Notes: a model not told the origin generated them from the letters alone. Positions 17,382 to 27,453 are shown, counted from the first letter of the stretch. The stretch is 41,373 bases of DNA from JBLIDK01 sp047632595 (GCA_047632595.1 JBLIDK010000017.1:1-41373), one strand, 5' to 3'. Numbers and translations: made by a program.

Positions 17382-19495
17382 TTCTCAAGCAATTTCAACA
17401 TCGTTTCAATATTATTTGTAGGCAATTGACAACTAAAGTTTTTACACACGTAGACTGTAGTTGAATTGCCTATTTTTTGTTGAAACTCAGTAAAAGGAGC
17501 CAGTTTATTGATGGTTTTATTTCCAGCATACACCACTACTTTGTTTGGGATGTATTTGGTTCTAAACTCACCAATTAATTCATCATCGAAAGTGTTTTTT
17601 GGCTCTGTAAATACTACTTCAATTGACTCATTTGCTAAAAGCATATAAGCTGATAAAAACAAACTATGAGCAGTTGGAGAACGCATTACATCATCAGAAA
17701 AAAGAAGGGCTAATTTATCAGCCTTAGCAGTCCATTTTTCATCTCCTGTAACTTTATAAAACCTCGCTAAATTTAAAAGTGAGATAGAGTTTGACGAAGG
17801 TATGGCTCCATCATAAACTTCCATTTGACGAACCAATAATTTTTCGGCAGAATTAGAAGTGAAATAATAACCACCTTTTTCTTCCTCTAAAAACAACTCG
17901 TCCATTTTATTTTGCAGCTCTAAAGCTTTAGTTAAGTAATCAACTTTTGCTGTTGCCTCATACAGTTCCATAAAACCCCAAATCATCATTGCGTAGTCAT
18001 CAGCGTGCCCATCAATTGCTACATCTTCTAATCTATACCTATGCTTTAGCTCACCCTTTTTATACATCGTAGTAAGCACAAACTGAGCAGAATTTTCGGC
18101 CATAGTTGCTAATGACTCATCCTGTAAAGAAACAGAAGCTTTTGCCAATGCTGCAATCATTAAACCATTCCAGTCTGTTAAAACCTTATCGTCTTTTAAA
18201 GGATGAATTCGTTTTTCACGAACTTCAAAAAGTTTGGCACGTTCTACTTCGAATTTATTTGCTAGGTTTTTATCATTTAAGAAAACGATGTTTTCTCCAT
18301 TTATTTCACCTGTACTTTCGTCTTCAAAATTTCCTTCAGAAGAAACCCCATACGCTTTAATGAATTCCGACCCTTTTTCTTCACCTAAAATTTCTATTAG
18401 CTCTTTTTTCTTCCATACATAAAACTTGCCTTCTACTCCTTCGCTATCGGCATCTTCTGCAGAATAAAAACCACCTTTCACATCGGTCATATCGCGTTTT
18501 ATATAAGTGGCAATTTCTTGAACGGTTTGCTTAAATAAAGGGTTTTTTGTTGCTTGATAGGCTTCAGAATAGGCCATCATTAACATTGCCTGATCATAAA
18601 GCATTTTCTCAAAATGAGGAACCAACCACGTTTTATCTGTTGAATATCGATGAAAACCAAAGCCAACTTGGTCATAAATACCGCCTAAGCGCATTTTTTC
18701 AAGGGTGTTGGTTGCCATATTTAACGACTCCTTGTTCCCGCTTTCTTTCCAATGTCGCAATAAGAAAAGTATGTTATGGGGTGATGGGAATTTAGGGCTA
18801 TTCCCAAATCCACCATTTTTTTCATCGTAAATGGAGCTAAACTTTTGAAACGCTTCATTAGTAATAGTTGAACTAATCCCATTACCGACTTTTTTTGTGG
18901 CGATCTTTACTAATCCTTCATTAATTTGTTTAATAGTTTCATCGATTTGATCTCGTTTAGTTTTCCAAGCATTTGAAATTTGGGGAACTAAGTCCATCAT
19001 TCCAGGGCGTCCAGATCTCCCGTTTTTTGGATAATAAGTTCCTGCAAAAAATGGTTCCTTATCTGGGGTCATTATTATAGTTAAAGGCCATCCACCACTT
19101 CCTGTTAGCATTTGGCAAACCGTCATATACACTTGATCAATATCCGGTCGCTCTTCTCTATCAACTTTAATATTCACAAAAGCTTCATTCATTAAAGCCG
19201 CAACTGCTGTATCTTCAAACGACTCATGCTCCATAACATGACACCAATGGCAGGTAGCATATCCTATAGATAAGAAAATAGGCTTGTTCTCTTTTTTCGC
19301 TTTCGCGAAGGCTTCTTCTCCCCAAGGATACCAGTCAACCGGATTGTTTTTATGTTGAAGTAAATAAGGGCTTTTTTCTTGGGCTAATCTATTCATAGAA
19401 TTTTTTGTGTTATTGTTTTGACAACTTGCAAAAACAATTTGAGAAGCTACAATTAATAGGAATACAATTTTTTTTTGAAAAGATAAATGACTCAA
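17378..19495 (-). CDS. DUF255 thioredoxin-domain lipoprotein (YyaL/SPATA20 family)
   Basis: A 705-residue member of the family with an N-terminal thioredoxin-like DUF255 domain and a C-terminal (alpha/alpha)6-barrel resembling N-acylglucosamine epimerases and cellulases. The signature NRLAQEKSPYLLQHKNNPVD is present, followed by the redox motif CHWCHVME (Cys82, Cys85) and later GGFYSAEDADSEG. The N-terminus is a lipoprotein signal with FASC (Cys25). Many homologues lack one, so this member is probably envelope-located. The reaction is unknown for the family. No operon partner; it converges with the broken VOC gene. A TATCTTCG (19521-19528, minus) resembles a -7 box. Confidence 0.88.
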   Translation of the reverse strand: MSHLSFQKKIVFLLIVASQIVFASCQNNNTKNSMNRLAQEKSPYLLQHKNNPVDWYPWGEEAFAKAKKENKPIFLSIGYATCHWCHVMEHESFEDTAVAALMNEAFVNIKVDREERPDIDQVYMTVCQMLTGSGGWPLTIIMTPDKEPFFAGTYYPKNGRSGRPGMMDLVPQISNAWKTKRDQIDETIKQINEGLVKIATKKVGNGISSTITNEAFQKFSSIYDEKNGGFGNSPKFPSPHNILFLLRHWKESGNKESLNMATNTLEKMRLGGIYDQVGFGFHRYSTDKTWLVPHFEKMLYDQAMLMMAYSEAYQATKNPLFKQTVQEIATYIKRDMTDVKGGFYSAEDADSEGVEGKFYVWKKKELIEILGEEKGSEFIKAYGVSSEGNFEDESTGEINGENIVFLNDKNLANKFEVERAKLFEVREKRIHPLKDDKVLTDWNGLMIAALAKASVSLQDESLATMAENSAQFVLTTMYKKGELKHRYRLEDVAIDGHADDYAMMIWGFMELYEATAKVDYLTKALELQNKMDELFLEEEKGGYYFTSNSAEKLLVRQMEVYDGAIPSSNSISLLNLARFYKVTGDEKWTAKADKLALLFSDDVMRSPTAHSLFLSAYMLLANESIEVVFTEPKNTFDDELIGEFRTKYIPNKVVVYAGNKTINKLAPFTEFQQKIGNSTTVYVCKNFSCQLPTNNIETMLKLLEN

Positions 19496-19649
19496 AATAA
19501 ATATGGGTTCTTGATTTCATCGAAGATACTGGTGATTAAGTCAATAAATAATAATATTGCGATTTTTTTAATTTTATATATATTCTATTGTAGAATACGA
19601 GGAAACTTACCCGATTTGACCAAATTAATAAAGAGTCTAATAAAGTTAT

Positions 19650-20082
19650 TTGAAATTGTTATTTGAGTTGGAACTGATATTAATTATAGTATACAGCGAA
19701 ATAAACGAATTAGATTATGCCAAAATTCAAAAAAATCAGTTGAGCTTTGAAATGATTAAGACCGAAGAGGTCATTCAATCAACCATTGAAATTCTAAATG
19801 CCATTAAAAACAACAACCCAAGTTCAACTTTAGAAATAATAAGTAAAAAAATTGATGGTGACATTTCTCTCGGCTTTAAAGATAATGGTCCAAGTTTTCC
19901 CGAAAAATATATTGAAGGTATTTTCATTCCTTTCGAAACTCTTCATAACAAGTATGAATACAAATGCACAGGTATTGGTCAGAGTACAGTAAAAAACTTG
20001 TTAAAAACTGAAAAGTCAAATTTACGTACATTCTACTGTTGGCGAAGGAAGCACTTTTGAATTGATTTTTCCGGTAAATTAA
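19650..20082 (+). pseudogene. Remnant of a sensor histidine kinase ATPase domain
   Basis: The ORF from a TTG at 19650 to 20060 contains recognisable HATPase_c blocks: FKDNGPSFPEKY (G1-like DNG), IFIPFETLHNKYEYKCTGIG (F box to G2) and STVKNLL. The normal C-terminus continues in the next frame to a stop at 20080-20082, reading KIYVHSTVGEGSTFELIFPV. An indel near 20010-20018 therefore broke it. The N box is degenerate and the sensor and dimerisation parts are missing. It is a decayed kinase fragment lying immediately upstream of the sigma-factor / carotenoid genes. Confidence 0.75.
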
Positions 20083-20200
20083 ATCCAACTGCCACTTTGA
20101 CAACCAAATTTAGCTAGTTTTACTATTGTAACTCCTTTGTTACAAATTAAACACATCTAAAACTGCCTATTTGACGTATTTATAATTGCGGCACCAATTT

Positions 20201-20272
20201 TGTTTAATGATTAATACAAATGTTTAAACAAAAAACAGATTATTGTCGAATAATTATTAATTTTTGTTTAAC
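20201..20272 (+). promoter_or_regulatory. Three TGTTTAA repeats before the sigma gene
   Basis: TGTTTAA occurs at 20201, 20221 and 20265, all in the same orientation; the middle one lies in the 10-base palindrome TGTTTAAACA. They sit in the 214-base spacer before the sigma factor ATG. No perfect TAnnTTTG with spaced TTG is visible. Candidate operator sites for a regulator of the carotenoid region; the short AT-rich motif could also recur by chance. Confidence 0.35.
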
Positions 20273-20296
20273 TTTATCACAAATAAGTTCAACACA

Positions 20297-20818
20297 ATGA
20301 CTAAAATAGAATTCAATTTTCAGGTAGCCCAACAAGTAGATTACTTAGGCATGTATGCGTTACAATTTACTAGGAATATGGAAGAAGCAAATGATCTTGT
20401 GCAAGAAACCATGCTTAAGGCAATAACTTATTACCAGAAGTTTCGTGAAGGAACAAATCTGAAAGGATGGCTATATACCATTATGAAGAATACCTTCATC
20501 AACAACTACAGAAGAACTACCAAAATCAACAAGGTAATTACTCAAGGTGATGAAATTAGCCAAACTAATTTAACACTTAGCGCTACCCACAATTTGGGCG
20601 AGTCTAAGTTTATTATGACAGACATTCAAAATGCCTTAGACAATTTAAAGGTTGATTACCGCATTCCTTTTGATATGTATTTCACTGGTTATAAATACCA
20701 CGAAATAGCTGATCAATTAGAAATACCAATTGGTACGGTAAAAACAAGAATTCACATTGCAAGAAAGCAATTGAAAGAACAATTGTCTGACTATGACATT
20801 AAGAAAAAAAGAGCTTAA
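20297..20818 (+). CDS. Sigma-70 family (ECF-type) RNA polymerase sigma factor
   Basis: A 173-residue sigma factor with region 2 (ALQFTRNMEEANDLVQETML, then GTNLKGWLYTIMKNTFINN) and region 4 with a helix-turn-helix (YKYHEIADQLEIPIGTVKTR). There is no region 1 or 3, as in ECF factors. The ATG at 20297 is preferred to an upstream TTG (20264) because homologues begin near MTKIEFN. A similar sigma factor commonly sits beside crtI/crtB in flavobacteria, usually with a MerR-type regulator, which is absent here. It probably directs its own operon and may control pigment genes. No anti-sigma gene is visible. Confidence 0.9.
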   Translation: MTKIEFNFQVAQQVDYLGMYALQFTRNMEEANDLVQETMLKAITYYQKFREGTNLKGWLYTIMKNTFINNYRRTTKINKVITQGDEISQTNLTLSATHNLGESKFIMTDIQNALDNLKVDYRIPFDMYFTGYKYHEIADQLEIPIGTVKTRIHIARKQLKEQLSDYDIKKKRA

Positions 20819-20976
20819 GTTTCATTTGGGTTTGAAATTTATGTTTAGCTGATTCCTTCCTATCTATTAGGAATGTGAGTCGGCTTTATTTTTGCCCAAA
20901 CTTTTTCTAATAAATAAAATTAATTTCTCCTTCAACTTCGTAATTATTAATTTCATCCATAGTATATTTACATCTA

Positions 20977-22461
20977 ATGAGTAAAAAAGTAATTATTATT
21001 GGAGCAGGTTTGGGAAGTCTTGCAGCTGCTCTGCGCCTCACTACAAAAGGCTATCAAGTTAAAATTATTGAAAAACACCATCAAAGTGGCGGGCGATTAA
21101 ATCAACTGAAAAAAGACGGCTTTACATTTGACGTTGGGCCATCTTTTTACAGCATGAGCTATGAGTTTGATGAACTTTTCAAATCTTGCGGTATTCCAAA
21201 CCCCATCGAAAAACAAGAACTAGACCCACTTTACTCTGTAAAATTTGCTCATTTAGATAAACCAATAATTGCCTACAAGGATTTAGCTCTGCTACAAAAA
21301 GAATTTGGTGACTTAGAACCAGATTTTAAGCGACGAGCGGAAAAATACCTTAAAAAAGCGGCAGAAATTTTTCACGATACCGAAAAGCGAGTTGTTAAAC
21401 AAAATTTCGATACAATTCTCCAATACCTTCTTGCAGTAAGCAAGGTTCCTTTAAAGCATCTGCCAAAGCTCTTTAAAACTATGTGGACAGAGCTAGATAA
21501 TACCTTTGAATCAGAAGAAGCAAAAGTCATTTTTTCACTAATCTCTTTCTTCTTAGGCACTACCCCATTTGACACTCCAGCAGTGTACAGCTTATTGAAC
21601 TACACCGAATTTCAACATGACGGTTACTGGAATGTAAAAGGCGGGATGTATAAAATTGTTGAACATCTTGAAACAGAATTAAGGTCTAGAGGTGTTGAGT
21701 TTGTTTTTAACTCTGAAATAACAGAAGTTATAGAAGAAAATAACCACTTAGTTTCGATTACAGACCAAAATGGGAACAGCTATTCTGCAGATATTTTCAT
21801 TTCTAATGCAGATGCCGCTTCATTTAGAGGTAAACAACTTAAGCGGAAAGCATTTTCAGAAGAAAAACTAGACAAAAAGAAATGGAGTCTTGCCCCTTTT
21901 ACTATTTACTTAGGTGTAAAAGGAGAAGTAGGTAATTTGATTCATCATAATTTCTTTTTAGGTAGTAATTTTAAGGAGTATGCTGACACGATTTTTAAAA
22001 CCACGGTTATTCCAGAAAAGCCTTACTATTATGTCAATGTCGCAAGTAAGTCTAATCCAGAAATGGCCCCTCCGGGTCACGAAAATTTATTTATTCTTTG
22101 TCCTGTACCTGATTTACGATTTAAAAAGTCGTGGAAGGAAAAAGAGGCAATTGCAGAGGGGATTTTAAAAGACCTTTCAAAATCAATTGGTTTTGATTTA
22201 CTTGCAAATAAGGTAACACAAACCATCTACACTCCAGAGGATTGGGAGTCGCAATTTAATTTGTACCGCGGTAGCGGTTTAGGTTTAGCACATGACATGA
22301 ATCAAGTAGGTTATTTTAGACCTTCAAACAAGGATGAAAAGCTGAAAAACATGTATTATGTTGGCGCTTCAACCACACCAGGCACAGGTTTGCCCATAGT
22401 AGTAATAGGCTCAAAATTAGTTACAGATCGAATAGAAAAAGACTATGGAATTGTACGATAA
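20977..22461 (+). CDS. crtI: Phytoene desaturase (CrtI)
   Basis: A 494-residue FAD-dependent carotenoid desaturase that turns phytoene into lycopene-type pigment by successive desaturations. The N-terminal dinucleotide-binding motif is IIGAGLGSLAAALRLTTKGY, followed by GGRLNQLKKDGFTFDVGPSF. The C-terminal signature is YYVGASTTPGTGLPIVVIG. All are typical, as is the length. ATG start, 158 bases after the sigma factor gene. Its end overlaps crtB by 17 bases, so the two are co-translated. A TATATTTA at 20964-20971 is a weak -7 match. Confidence 0.96.
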   Translation: MSKKVIIIGAGLGSLAAALRLTTKGYQVKIIEKHHQSGGRLNQLKKDGFTFDVGPSFYSMSYEFDELFKSCGIPNPIEKQELDPLYSVKFAHLDKPIIAYKDLALLQKEFGDLEPDFKRRAEKYLKKAAEIFHDTEKRVVKQNFDTILQYLLAVSKVPLKHLPKLFKTMWTELDNTFESEEAKVIFSLISFFLGTTPFDTPAVYSLLNYTEFQHDGYWNVKGGMYKIVEHLETELRSRGVEFVFNSEITEVIEENNHLVSITDQNGNSYSADIFISNADAASFRGKQLKRKAFSEEKLDKKKWSLAPFTIYLGVKGEVGNLIHHNFFLGSNFKEYADTIFKTTVIPEKPYYYVNVASKSNPEMAPPGHENLFILCPVPDLRFKKSWKEKEAIAEGILKDLSKSIGFDLLANKVTQTIYTPEDWESQFNLYRGSGLGLAHDMNQVGYFRPSNKDEKLKNMYYVGASTTPGTGLPIVVIGSKLVTDRIEKDYGIVR

Positions 22462-23272
22462 AAGCTGTTTTGAATGCAGTAAATTAATCACTAACAACTA
22501 CAGCACCTCTTTTAGCTTAGGCATTAAGGCCTTCGATTCTGAGCTACATCTCCCTATTTACGGTATTTATGGTTTTGTTCGCTTTGCGGATGAAATTGCT
22601 GACACCTTTCACCACATTGATAAACAAAAACATTTAGCAGATTTCAAGACGCAAACCTATCAAGCAATTGATGAGAAAATAAGTTTAAATCCGATTTTAC
22701 AATCTTTTCAGCTTGTGGTAAATAAGTACGGAATAGAAAAAGAGATTATTGAACCCTTTTTCAGAAGTATGGAAATGGATTTAGACATTAAGGACTTTCA
22801 CCAAAAGCTTTACGAAGAATATGTTTATGGTTCGGCGGAAGTTATTGGCTTAATGTGCTTGCGTGTTTTTTGCAATGGCGATAACAAAGCCTATCAAGAA
22901 ATGCTTCCTTTTGCAAGAAAACTAGGCTCAGCCTTTCAAAAAATCAACTTTCTTAGAGACCTGAAATCAGATTTTGAAGATCGAGGGCGTTCTTATTTCC
23001 CTGGCATTGACATTAATTCGTTTAACGAAATTGAAAAGAAGAAACTAGAGCAAGAAATAGAAGAGGAGTTCTATGATGGTGAAAAAGGGTTGGCCATGCT
23101 TCCAAAAAGCGCACAATTGGGTGTAACCATTGCCTGGTCTTATTATTTTGAATTGTTGAAATCCATCAAAAAAGTGGAGGCTACTAAATTAATTAATGAA
23201 CGTATACGTGTTCCAGATAATAAAAAATACATTCTTTACGCCACTTCGTATATAAAGCAGAGGCTAAATTAA
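22445..23272 (+). CDS. crtB: Phytoene synthase (CrtB)
   Basis: A 275-residue squalene/phytoene synthase that condenses two geranylgeranyl diphosphates to phytoene. The first aspartate-rich motif appears as FADEIADTFH and the second as NFLRDLKSDFEDRGRSYFPG, as expected for a Mg-dependent prenyl synthase. The start codon lies inside crtI (17-base overlap). Downstream cluster members such as a hydroxylase (crtZ) or lycopene cyclase are not found next to it, so this locus covers only the first two pigment steps. Confidence 0.95.
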   Translation: MELYDKSCFECSKLITNNYSTSFSLGIKAFDSELHLPIYGIYGFVRFADEIADTFHHIDKQKHLADFKTQTYQAIDEKISLNPILQSFQLVVNKYGIEKEIIEPFFRSMEMDLDIKDFHQKLYEEYVYGSAEVIGLMCLRVFCNGDNKAYQEMLPFARKLGSAFQKINFLRDLKSDFEDRGRSYFPGIDINSFNEIEKKKLEQEIEEEFYDGEKGLAMLPKSAQLGVTIAWSYYFELLKSIKKVEATKLINERIRVPDNKKYILYATSYIKQRLN

Positions 23273-23324
23273 GTCGAAAGTCTAAAGCATTAAATCTTTT
23301 TGGATTTGGTGTTTCTATAAAAAA

Positions 23325-23849
23325 ATGAAAAAAGCAGCAATCTTAATCTTACTACTAGTTCTTGGTTTTTCAAATTCATTCGCATCGAATGATTTTGATT
23401 TAAACTTGCTGCGCAAGGAGTATTTTAAAGCGGTTGATGATGAAAATCTGACTGAACAGTTACTGACTCAATTATCACTTATTGAAGCCAAAACAGCAAT
23501 TTTACTAGGTTTTGAAGGTTCTCTTTTAGCTTTAAAAGCCAAGCATTCGTGGAATCCGGTAGTAAAAATGAATTCGCTTAAAAAAGGGAAAGTTCAACTA
23601 GATGAAGCAATCTTTCTTGAAGACGACAATTTAGAATTACGATTTCTTCGATTTTCACTGGAGTACAATTTACCATCGGTATTAGGAATGAGTTCTCATT
23701 TGGAAGAGGATAAAAACAAGATCTTACTACTAGTTTCTGGCACGGTTAAAAGTATAGACTCTTCTGTTCTGAGAACCGTTGCTAGCTTTTTGATAGATGC
23801 TAATCTAGTATCTGAAGCGCAAACTAGAATGTTGCGGTTGTTTATTTAG
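23325..23849 (+). CDS. Small exported alpha-helical protein after crtB
   Basis: A 174-residue protein with an N-terminal signal peptide (about 1-20, cut near SFASND). A mostly helical, Leu/Glu/Lys-rich mature part follows and may have a TPR-like character. Homologues of this type are often found beside crtB in flavobacteria, but I know of no assigned function. It lies 52 bases after crtB and is probably co-transcribed. Confidence 0.6.
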   Translation: MKKAAILILLLVLGFSNSFASNDFDLNLLRKEYFKAVDDENLTEQLLTQLSLIEAKTAILLGFEGSLLALKAKHSWNPVVKMNSLKKGKVQLDEAIFLEDDNLELRFLRFSLEYNLPSVLGMSSHLEEDKNKILLLVSGTVKSIDSSVLRTVASFLIDANLVSEAQTRMLRLFI

Positions 23850-23883
23850 AAGGTTTATGTGTTTCAACTATTAATTTAATTCG

Positions 23884-25554
23884 TTATTTCCGATTAAATT
23901 TATGAACGTACTTTCTAAATTTAGGCTTCGAATTCTTTTCAAAATTAGGTGCTTTTAGGAGTTTGAGTTTTCCATTAGAATAAACACACATTCTATTCTC
24001 ATCAACAATTACCATTTCCTCAACTGGCTCTTTTAAATCAATAAACCAAGTTTTTTCGAAATCATAAGTGTATTTGCTTATTCCATTTCTTACGCTTGCA
24101 TAAATGAAACCATAATCATCTGCAACCAAAGCACAAGTTGGATTTAAAACTCCTTTTGACACGGAATACATGGTATCCACAATTCCATTATTTATATTAT
24201 GAGTGCTTATTGTTATTCCATCGTAATCGTAAAAAAAACAATAGTTAGAAGATATTGCATATTCCCTTGGTCTTCCTAATACAACAGCTCCAAAATTATC
24301 TACAATTGCGGACTCTTCATGAATTAAAAATACCCTTAACCAATTTTCATAACCATCACTACGCAGCGCCGGAGCTACATATATACCTGTACCTTTTGTT
24401 GACTTGATAAACTCCCCAAGTGCACCAAGACTATTGATATTTAATCTTTTAAAAGCATCTGGAAGACTATCTCTTGCTGGAATTCTAATTTCTAGAAATT
24501 CAGTAAATTTTGGATTCACAAAATAACGTGTCGTATCTTTTGTATCAACCGTGTCAGAATAATAAATTTCTTTCCCTATCGAGTCTATAATTAAAATCTT
24601 GTTTGAATTGTAGGCTCTTGTAACACAAACTTCCCCTTCCTTATTCACGGCAATTTGACCAGACCACCGTTTTGGTAGTACCCAAGGGCTCTGGAAAATC
24701 CATAATAATTCTCCTTTTATGTTGTATTTAGCAATTCGTAAAGGCAATTCACCACCCAGTACAAAAATATTTCCCTCTTCGTCACTTTTTAACATTGTTC
24801 TCGACATGTCCACTCGATAGGAGTTTACAACCCAATTTAATTTTAAATTTTGTTGTTTTTGATTAACAACTTCCTCTTTTAGTGCAGGTTCGCCTAATAA
24901 TGATCTTGTTAAAGATGGAATGAGATTAGCCTCACTTATTATTATGTTTTTAAGATTAAAATCTAAAAAGATGGCGCCATTGCTTCTTTTTTTAGTCGCA
25001 AATTCACCTATTGTTCTTGCCTTAATTTGCGTAGGTTTTGCTCCTGTCTTCAAAATAAATTCTGTGCTTATCCCCTTTTTAGGATTTACATTTATTTTTA
25101 GATCAATGTTTTCGTATAAATTCTTATAAATAATTGATTTAAAGACTCTAGCTATTGTATCTTCTGAGGAATACTTGGAACTGTAGTAAATAAAATAGGG
25201 TAACTCTTCTAACGAATCTATATTTATAGCCGCACTGGTATTCAAAAATTCGAACCCTACAAAATTTGCATTATTAGGGCTTATCTCTTGAAATTGACCA
25301 ACGGTATTTGGGAAGTAGCTAAAATAGATTCCATTTTATGCTAAAAATATACCAACATTCTTGTTTTCAACACTGTAAAGAATTTTTGAGCCAATTCTTT
25401 CTTCCAGTTGCTTAAACTGCCCATTATTCGCTGCAAAACCTTCTAAAAAAAAGGGCTCTTGAACCCATTCAATATCATTTGGCAATTCTGGAATTTGTGA
25501 ATGGACCAGCGCAATTTGTAGAAAAAGTAATATGATTAGAATGATATTTTTCAT
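23884..25554 (-). pseudogene. Secreted propeller-like gene split by one in-frame stop
   Basis: From ATG 25554, a signal peptide (KNIILIILLFLQIALVHSQ) leads into GFAANNGQFKQLEERIGSK and ends at a TAA (25336-25338). The same frame continues without a further stop to 23884 (NGIYFSYFPNTVGQFQEI, then over 450 residues of beta-propeller-like repeats with WIFQSPWVL, YGFIYASVRNGI and similar strands). The first part resembles the DUF7948 N-terminal module of Bacteroidetes secreted proteins. In those a 'KNG' often stands where A-stop-NG is read here, so AAA to TAA is a plausible single change. No T9SS sorting domain is obvious at the end. A separate start for the second half would have to be TTG at 25243-25245. 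Confidence 0.7.
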
Positions 25555-25832
25555 TTCAATAAAATAAATTTGTTTCAAGGATTGTTGCTTAGATACTAAA
25601 ACGCATTAAACCTTCAAATTGTATTCTTATTAAACAAAAAAATAAACCTTTTTTCCTTCGCAAGGGTTTCCTTGAGAATACAGGCCAATAAAAGATGCTG
25701 AAATAATTAGTGCTAGTAAAGTTTATTCATTTTTTAAATATCTGTAAAAACAGAAGGAATAAAAAACTTAAGGTTTTTGTATTTTCGCAAAAAAAAATTG
25801 TTTCTTCATTCAAGCAATACAAAAACAACACT

Positions 25833-26705
25833 ATGAAAGCATATGTATTTCCAGGTCAAGGTTCGCAATTTCCAGGTATGGGAAAAGATCTTTACGACAG
25901 TTCAACCGAAATAAAGGCCTTATTTGACAAGGCAAATGAAGTTTTAGGTTTTTCTATAACCGACATTATGTTTAATGGCACAGATGAAGACTTAAAAGAA
26001 ACTAAGGTTACTCAACCTGCAATTTTCATTCAAAGTGTGGCAATGGCTAAAAATAGCTCCGACTTCAACCCAAGTGTGGTAGCGGGACATTCATTAGGAG
26101 AATTTTCTGCATTAACTGCGGCTGGAGCACTAACATTTGAAGATGGGCTTAAGTTAGTTTCATTACGAGCTAATGCTATGCAAAAAGCATGTGAATTGGA
26201 GCAAGGCACAATGGCTGCTATTTTAGGTTTGGATGATGATGTAGTAGAAAAAATATGCGCTTCAATTGATGATGTTGTAGTTCCTGCAAACTATAATTGC
26301 CCAGGACAACTAGTAATCTCAGGAAGTGTAAGTGGAATTACAACTGCTTGTGAGAAATTAACTGAAGCAGGAGCAAGAAGAGCACTCGTTTTAGCAGTTG
26401 GTGGAGCATTTCACTCTCCTTTAATGGAGCCTGCTCGTGTAGAACTTGCTGAAGCTATCGCAAAAACCAATTTAGTAAGTCCGAAATGCCCGATTTACCA
26501 AAACGTAAATGCAAAGGCGTTTACCACTCCTGAAGAAATTAAAACCAACCTTATTGCACAATTGACTTCGCCGGTTAAATGGACTCAAACTGTTCAAAAC
26601 ATGATTGCTGACGGTGCAACTAGTTTTACTGAAGTTGGTCCTGGAAAAGTTTTACAAGGCATGGTGAAGAAAATAGATCGCCAAATGGAATGCGCTTCAA
26701 TTTAA
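25833..26705 (+). CDS. fabD: Malonyl-CoA:ACP transacylase (FabD)
   Basis: Transfers malonyl from CoA to acyl-carrier protein for fatty-acid synthesis. The 290 residues begin MKAYVFPGQGSQFPGMG, the conserved start of the family. The ATG at 25833 is therefore chosen over an in-frame start 41 codons upstream. The nucleophile is Ser87 in GHSLGE and the catalytic His194 lies in GGAFHSPLM; the EVGPGKVLQGMVKKI end is typical. A TATTTTCG at 25780-25787 resembles the -7 box about 50 bases upstream. It is followed after 6 bases by a methyltransferase gene. Confidence 0.97.
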   Translation: MKAYVFPGQGSQFPGMGKDLYDSSTEIKALFDKANEVLGFSITDIMFNGTDEDLKETKVTQPAIFIQSVAMAKNSSDFNPSVVAGHSLGEFSALTAAGALTFEDGLKLVSLRANAMQKACELEQGTMAAILGLDDDVVEKICASIDDVVVPANYNCPGQLVISGSVSGITTACEKLTEAGARRALVLAVGGAFHSPLMEPARVELAEAIAKTNLVSPKCPIYQNVNAKAFTTPEEIKTNLIAQLTSPVKWTQTVQNMIADGATSFTEVGPGKVLQGMVKKIDRQMECASI

Positions 26706-26711
26706 ACCCAC

Positions 26712-27452
26712 TTGAAAAAATCTAAACAGGAATGGTTTAGCGAATGGTTCGATTCGCCCTATTACCACGTATTATACAAACATCGAGATAAAGACGACGC
26801 CGCTTTTTTCATCGATCATCTTTTTGACTATCTGCAACCTAAAAAGGCATCAAAAGTGCTTGACTTGGCTTGTGGGAAAGGTCGCCACGCTAAATACATT
26901 CATAAAAAAGGCTACGATGTTACCGGATTAGATTTATCTGAAAACAGTATAAATCTTGCTCAATCCATTGAGTCTGAAGGCTTGCATTTTGATGTTCACG
27001 ACATGCGTGAATTGTATAAAAAAGAAGAGTTTGATTTAATTCTAAACCTCTTTACCAGTTTTGGCTATTTCGATACTTTGGAAGACGAAAGAAAAACCTT
27101 AAACGTTATTTACCAAGGATTAAAACCTGGAGGACATTTAGTTATTGACTATCTAAACGCCTTAAAGGTGGAACGCACCATGGTGCATGAAGAGGTTATT
27201 TTAGCAAAAGGGATTGATTTTCACATCCAACGAAAGTTGAAAGATGGATTAATTCTGAAAAATATCCAATTTGAAGACCAAGGAAAAACTTACGAATTCA
27301 CGGAAAGAGTGAAAGATTTACGTTTACCTCAATTTAAATTTGAACTAGAATTGGCAGGTTTTTCAATTTTGGGCATCTTTGGCGGACATGGGATGAGTCC
27401 TTTTCATGAAATAGACTCTGATAGGTTAATATTAGTAGCTCAAAAACGGTAA
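26712..27452 (+). CDS. Class I SAM-dependent methyltransferase
   Basis: A 246-residue methyltransferase with motif I VLDLACGKGRHAKYI, motif II-like VTGLDLSENSINLA and the acidic FDLILNLFTSFGYF stretch. The N-terminus EWFDSPYYHVLYKHRD is typical for a Bacteroidetes group of unknown substrate. The start must be the TTG at 26712: the same frame is closed by the fabD stop only 6 bases upstream, and the first in-frame ATG would remove the cofactor-binding half. It is probably co-transcribed with fabD and the next gene. Confidence 0.88.
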   Translation: MKKSKQEWFSEWFDSPYYHVLYKHRDKDDAAFFIDHLFDYLQPKKASKVLDLACGKGRHAKYIHKKGYDVTGLDLSENSINLAQSIESEGLHFDVHDMRELYKKEEFDLILNLFTSFGYFDTLEDERKTLNVIYQGLKPGGHLVIDYLNALKVERTMVHEEVILAKGIDFHIQRKLKDGLILKNIQFEDQGKTYEFTERVKDLRLPQFKFELELAGFSILGIFGGHGMSPFHEIDSDRLILVAQKR

Positions 27453-27453
27453 G

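Noticed and set aside
20201..20230. Promoter with consensus -7 box for the sigma gene
   Set aside because: The nearest candidate (TAATTTTTG) has one base too many and no spaced TTG, so I list only the repeats.
25336..25338. Programmed stop-codon recoding
   Set aside because: No selenocysteine-type structure or slippery site is evident; a point mutation or sequencing error is simpler.
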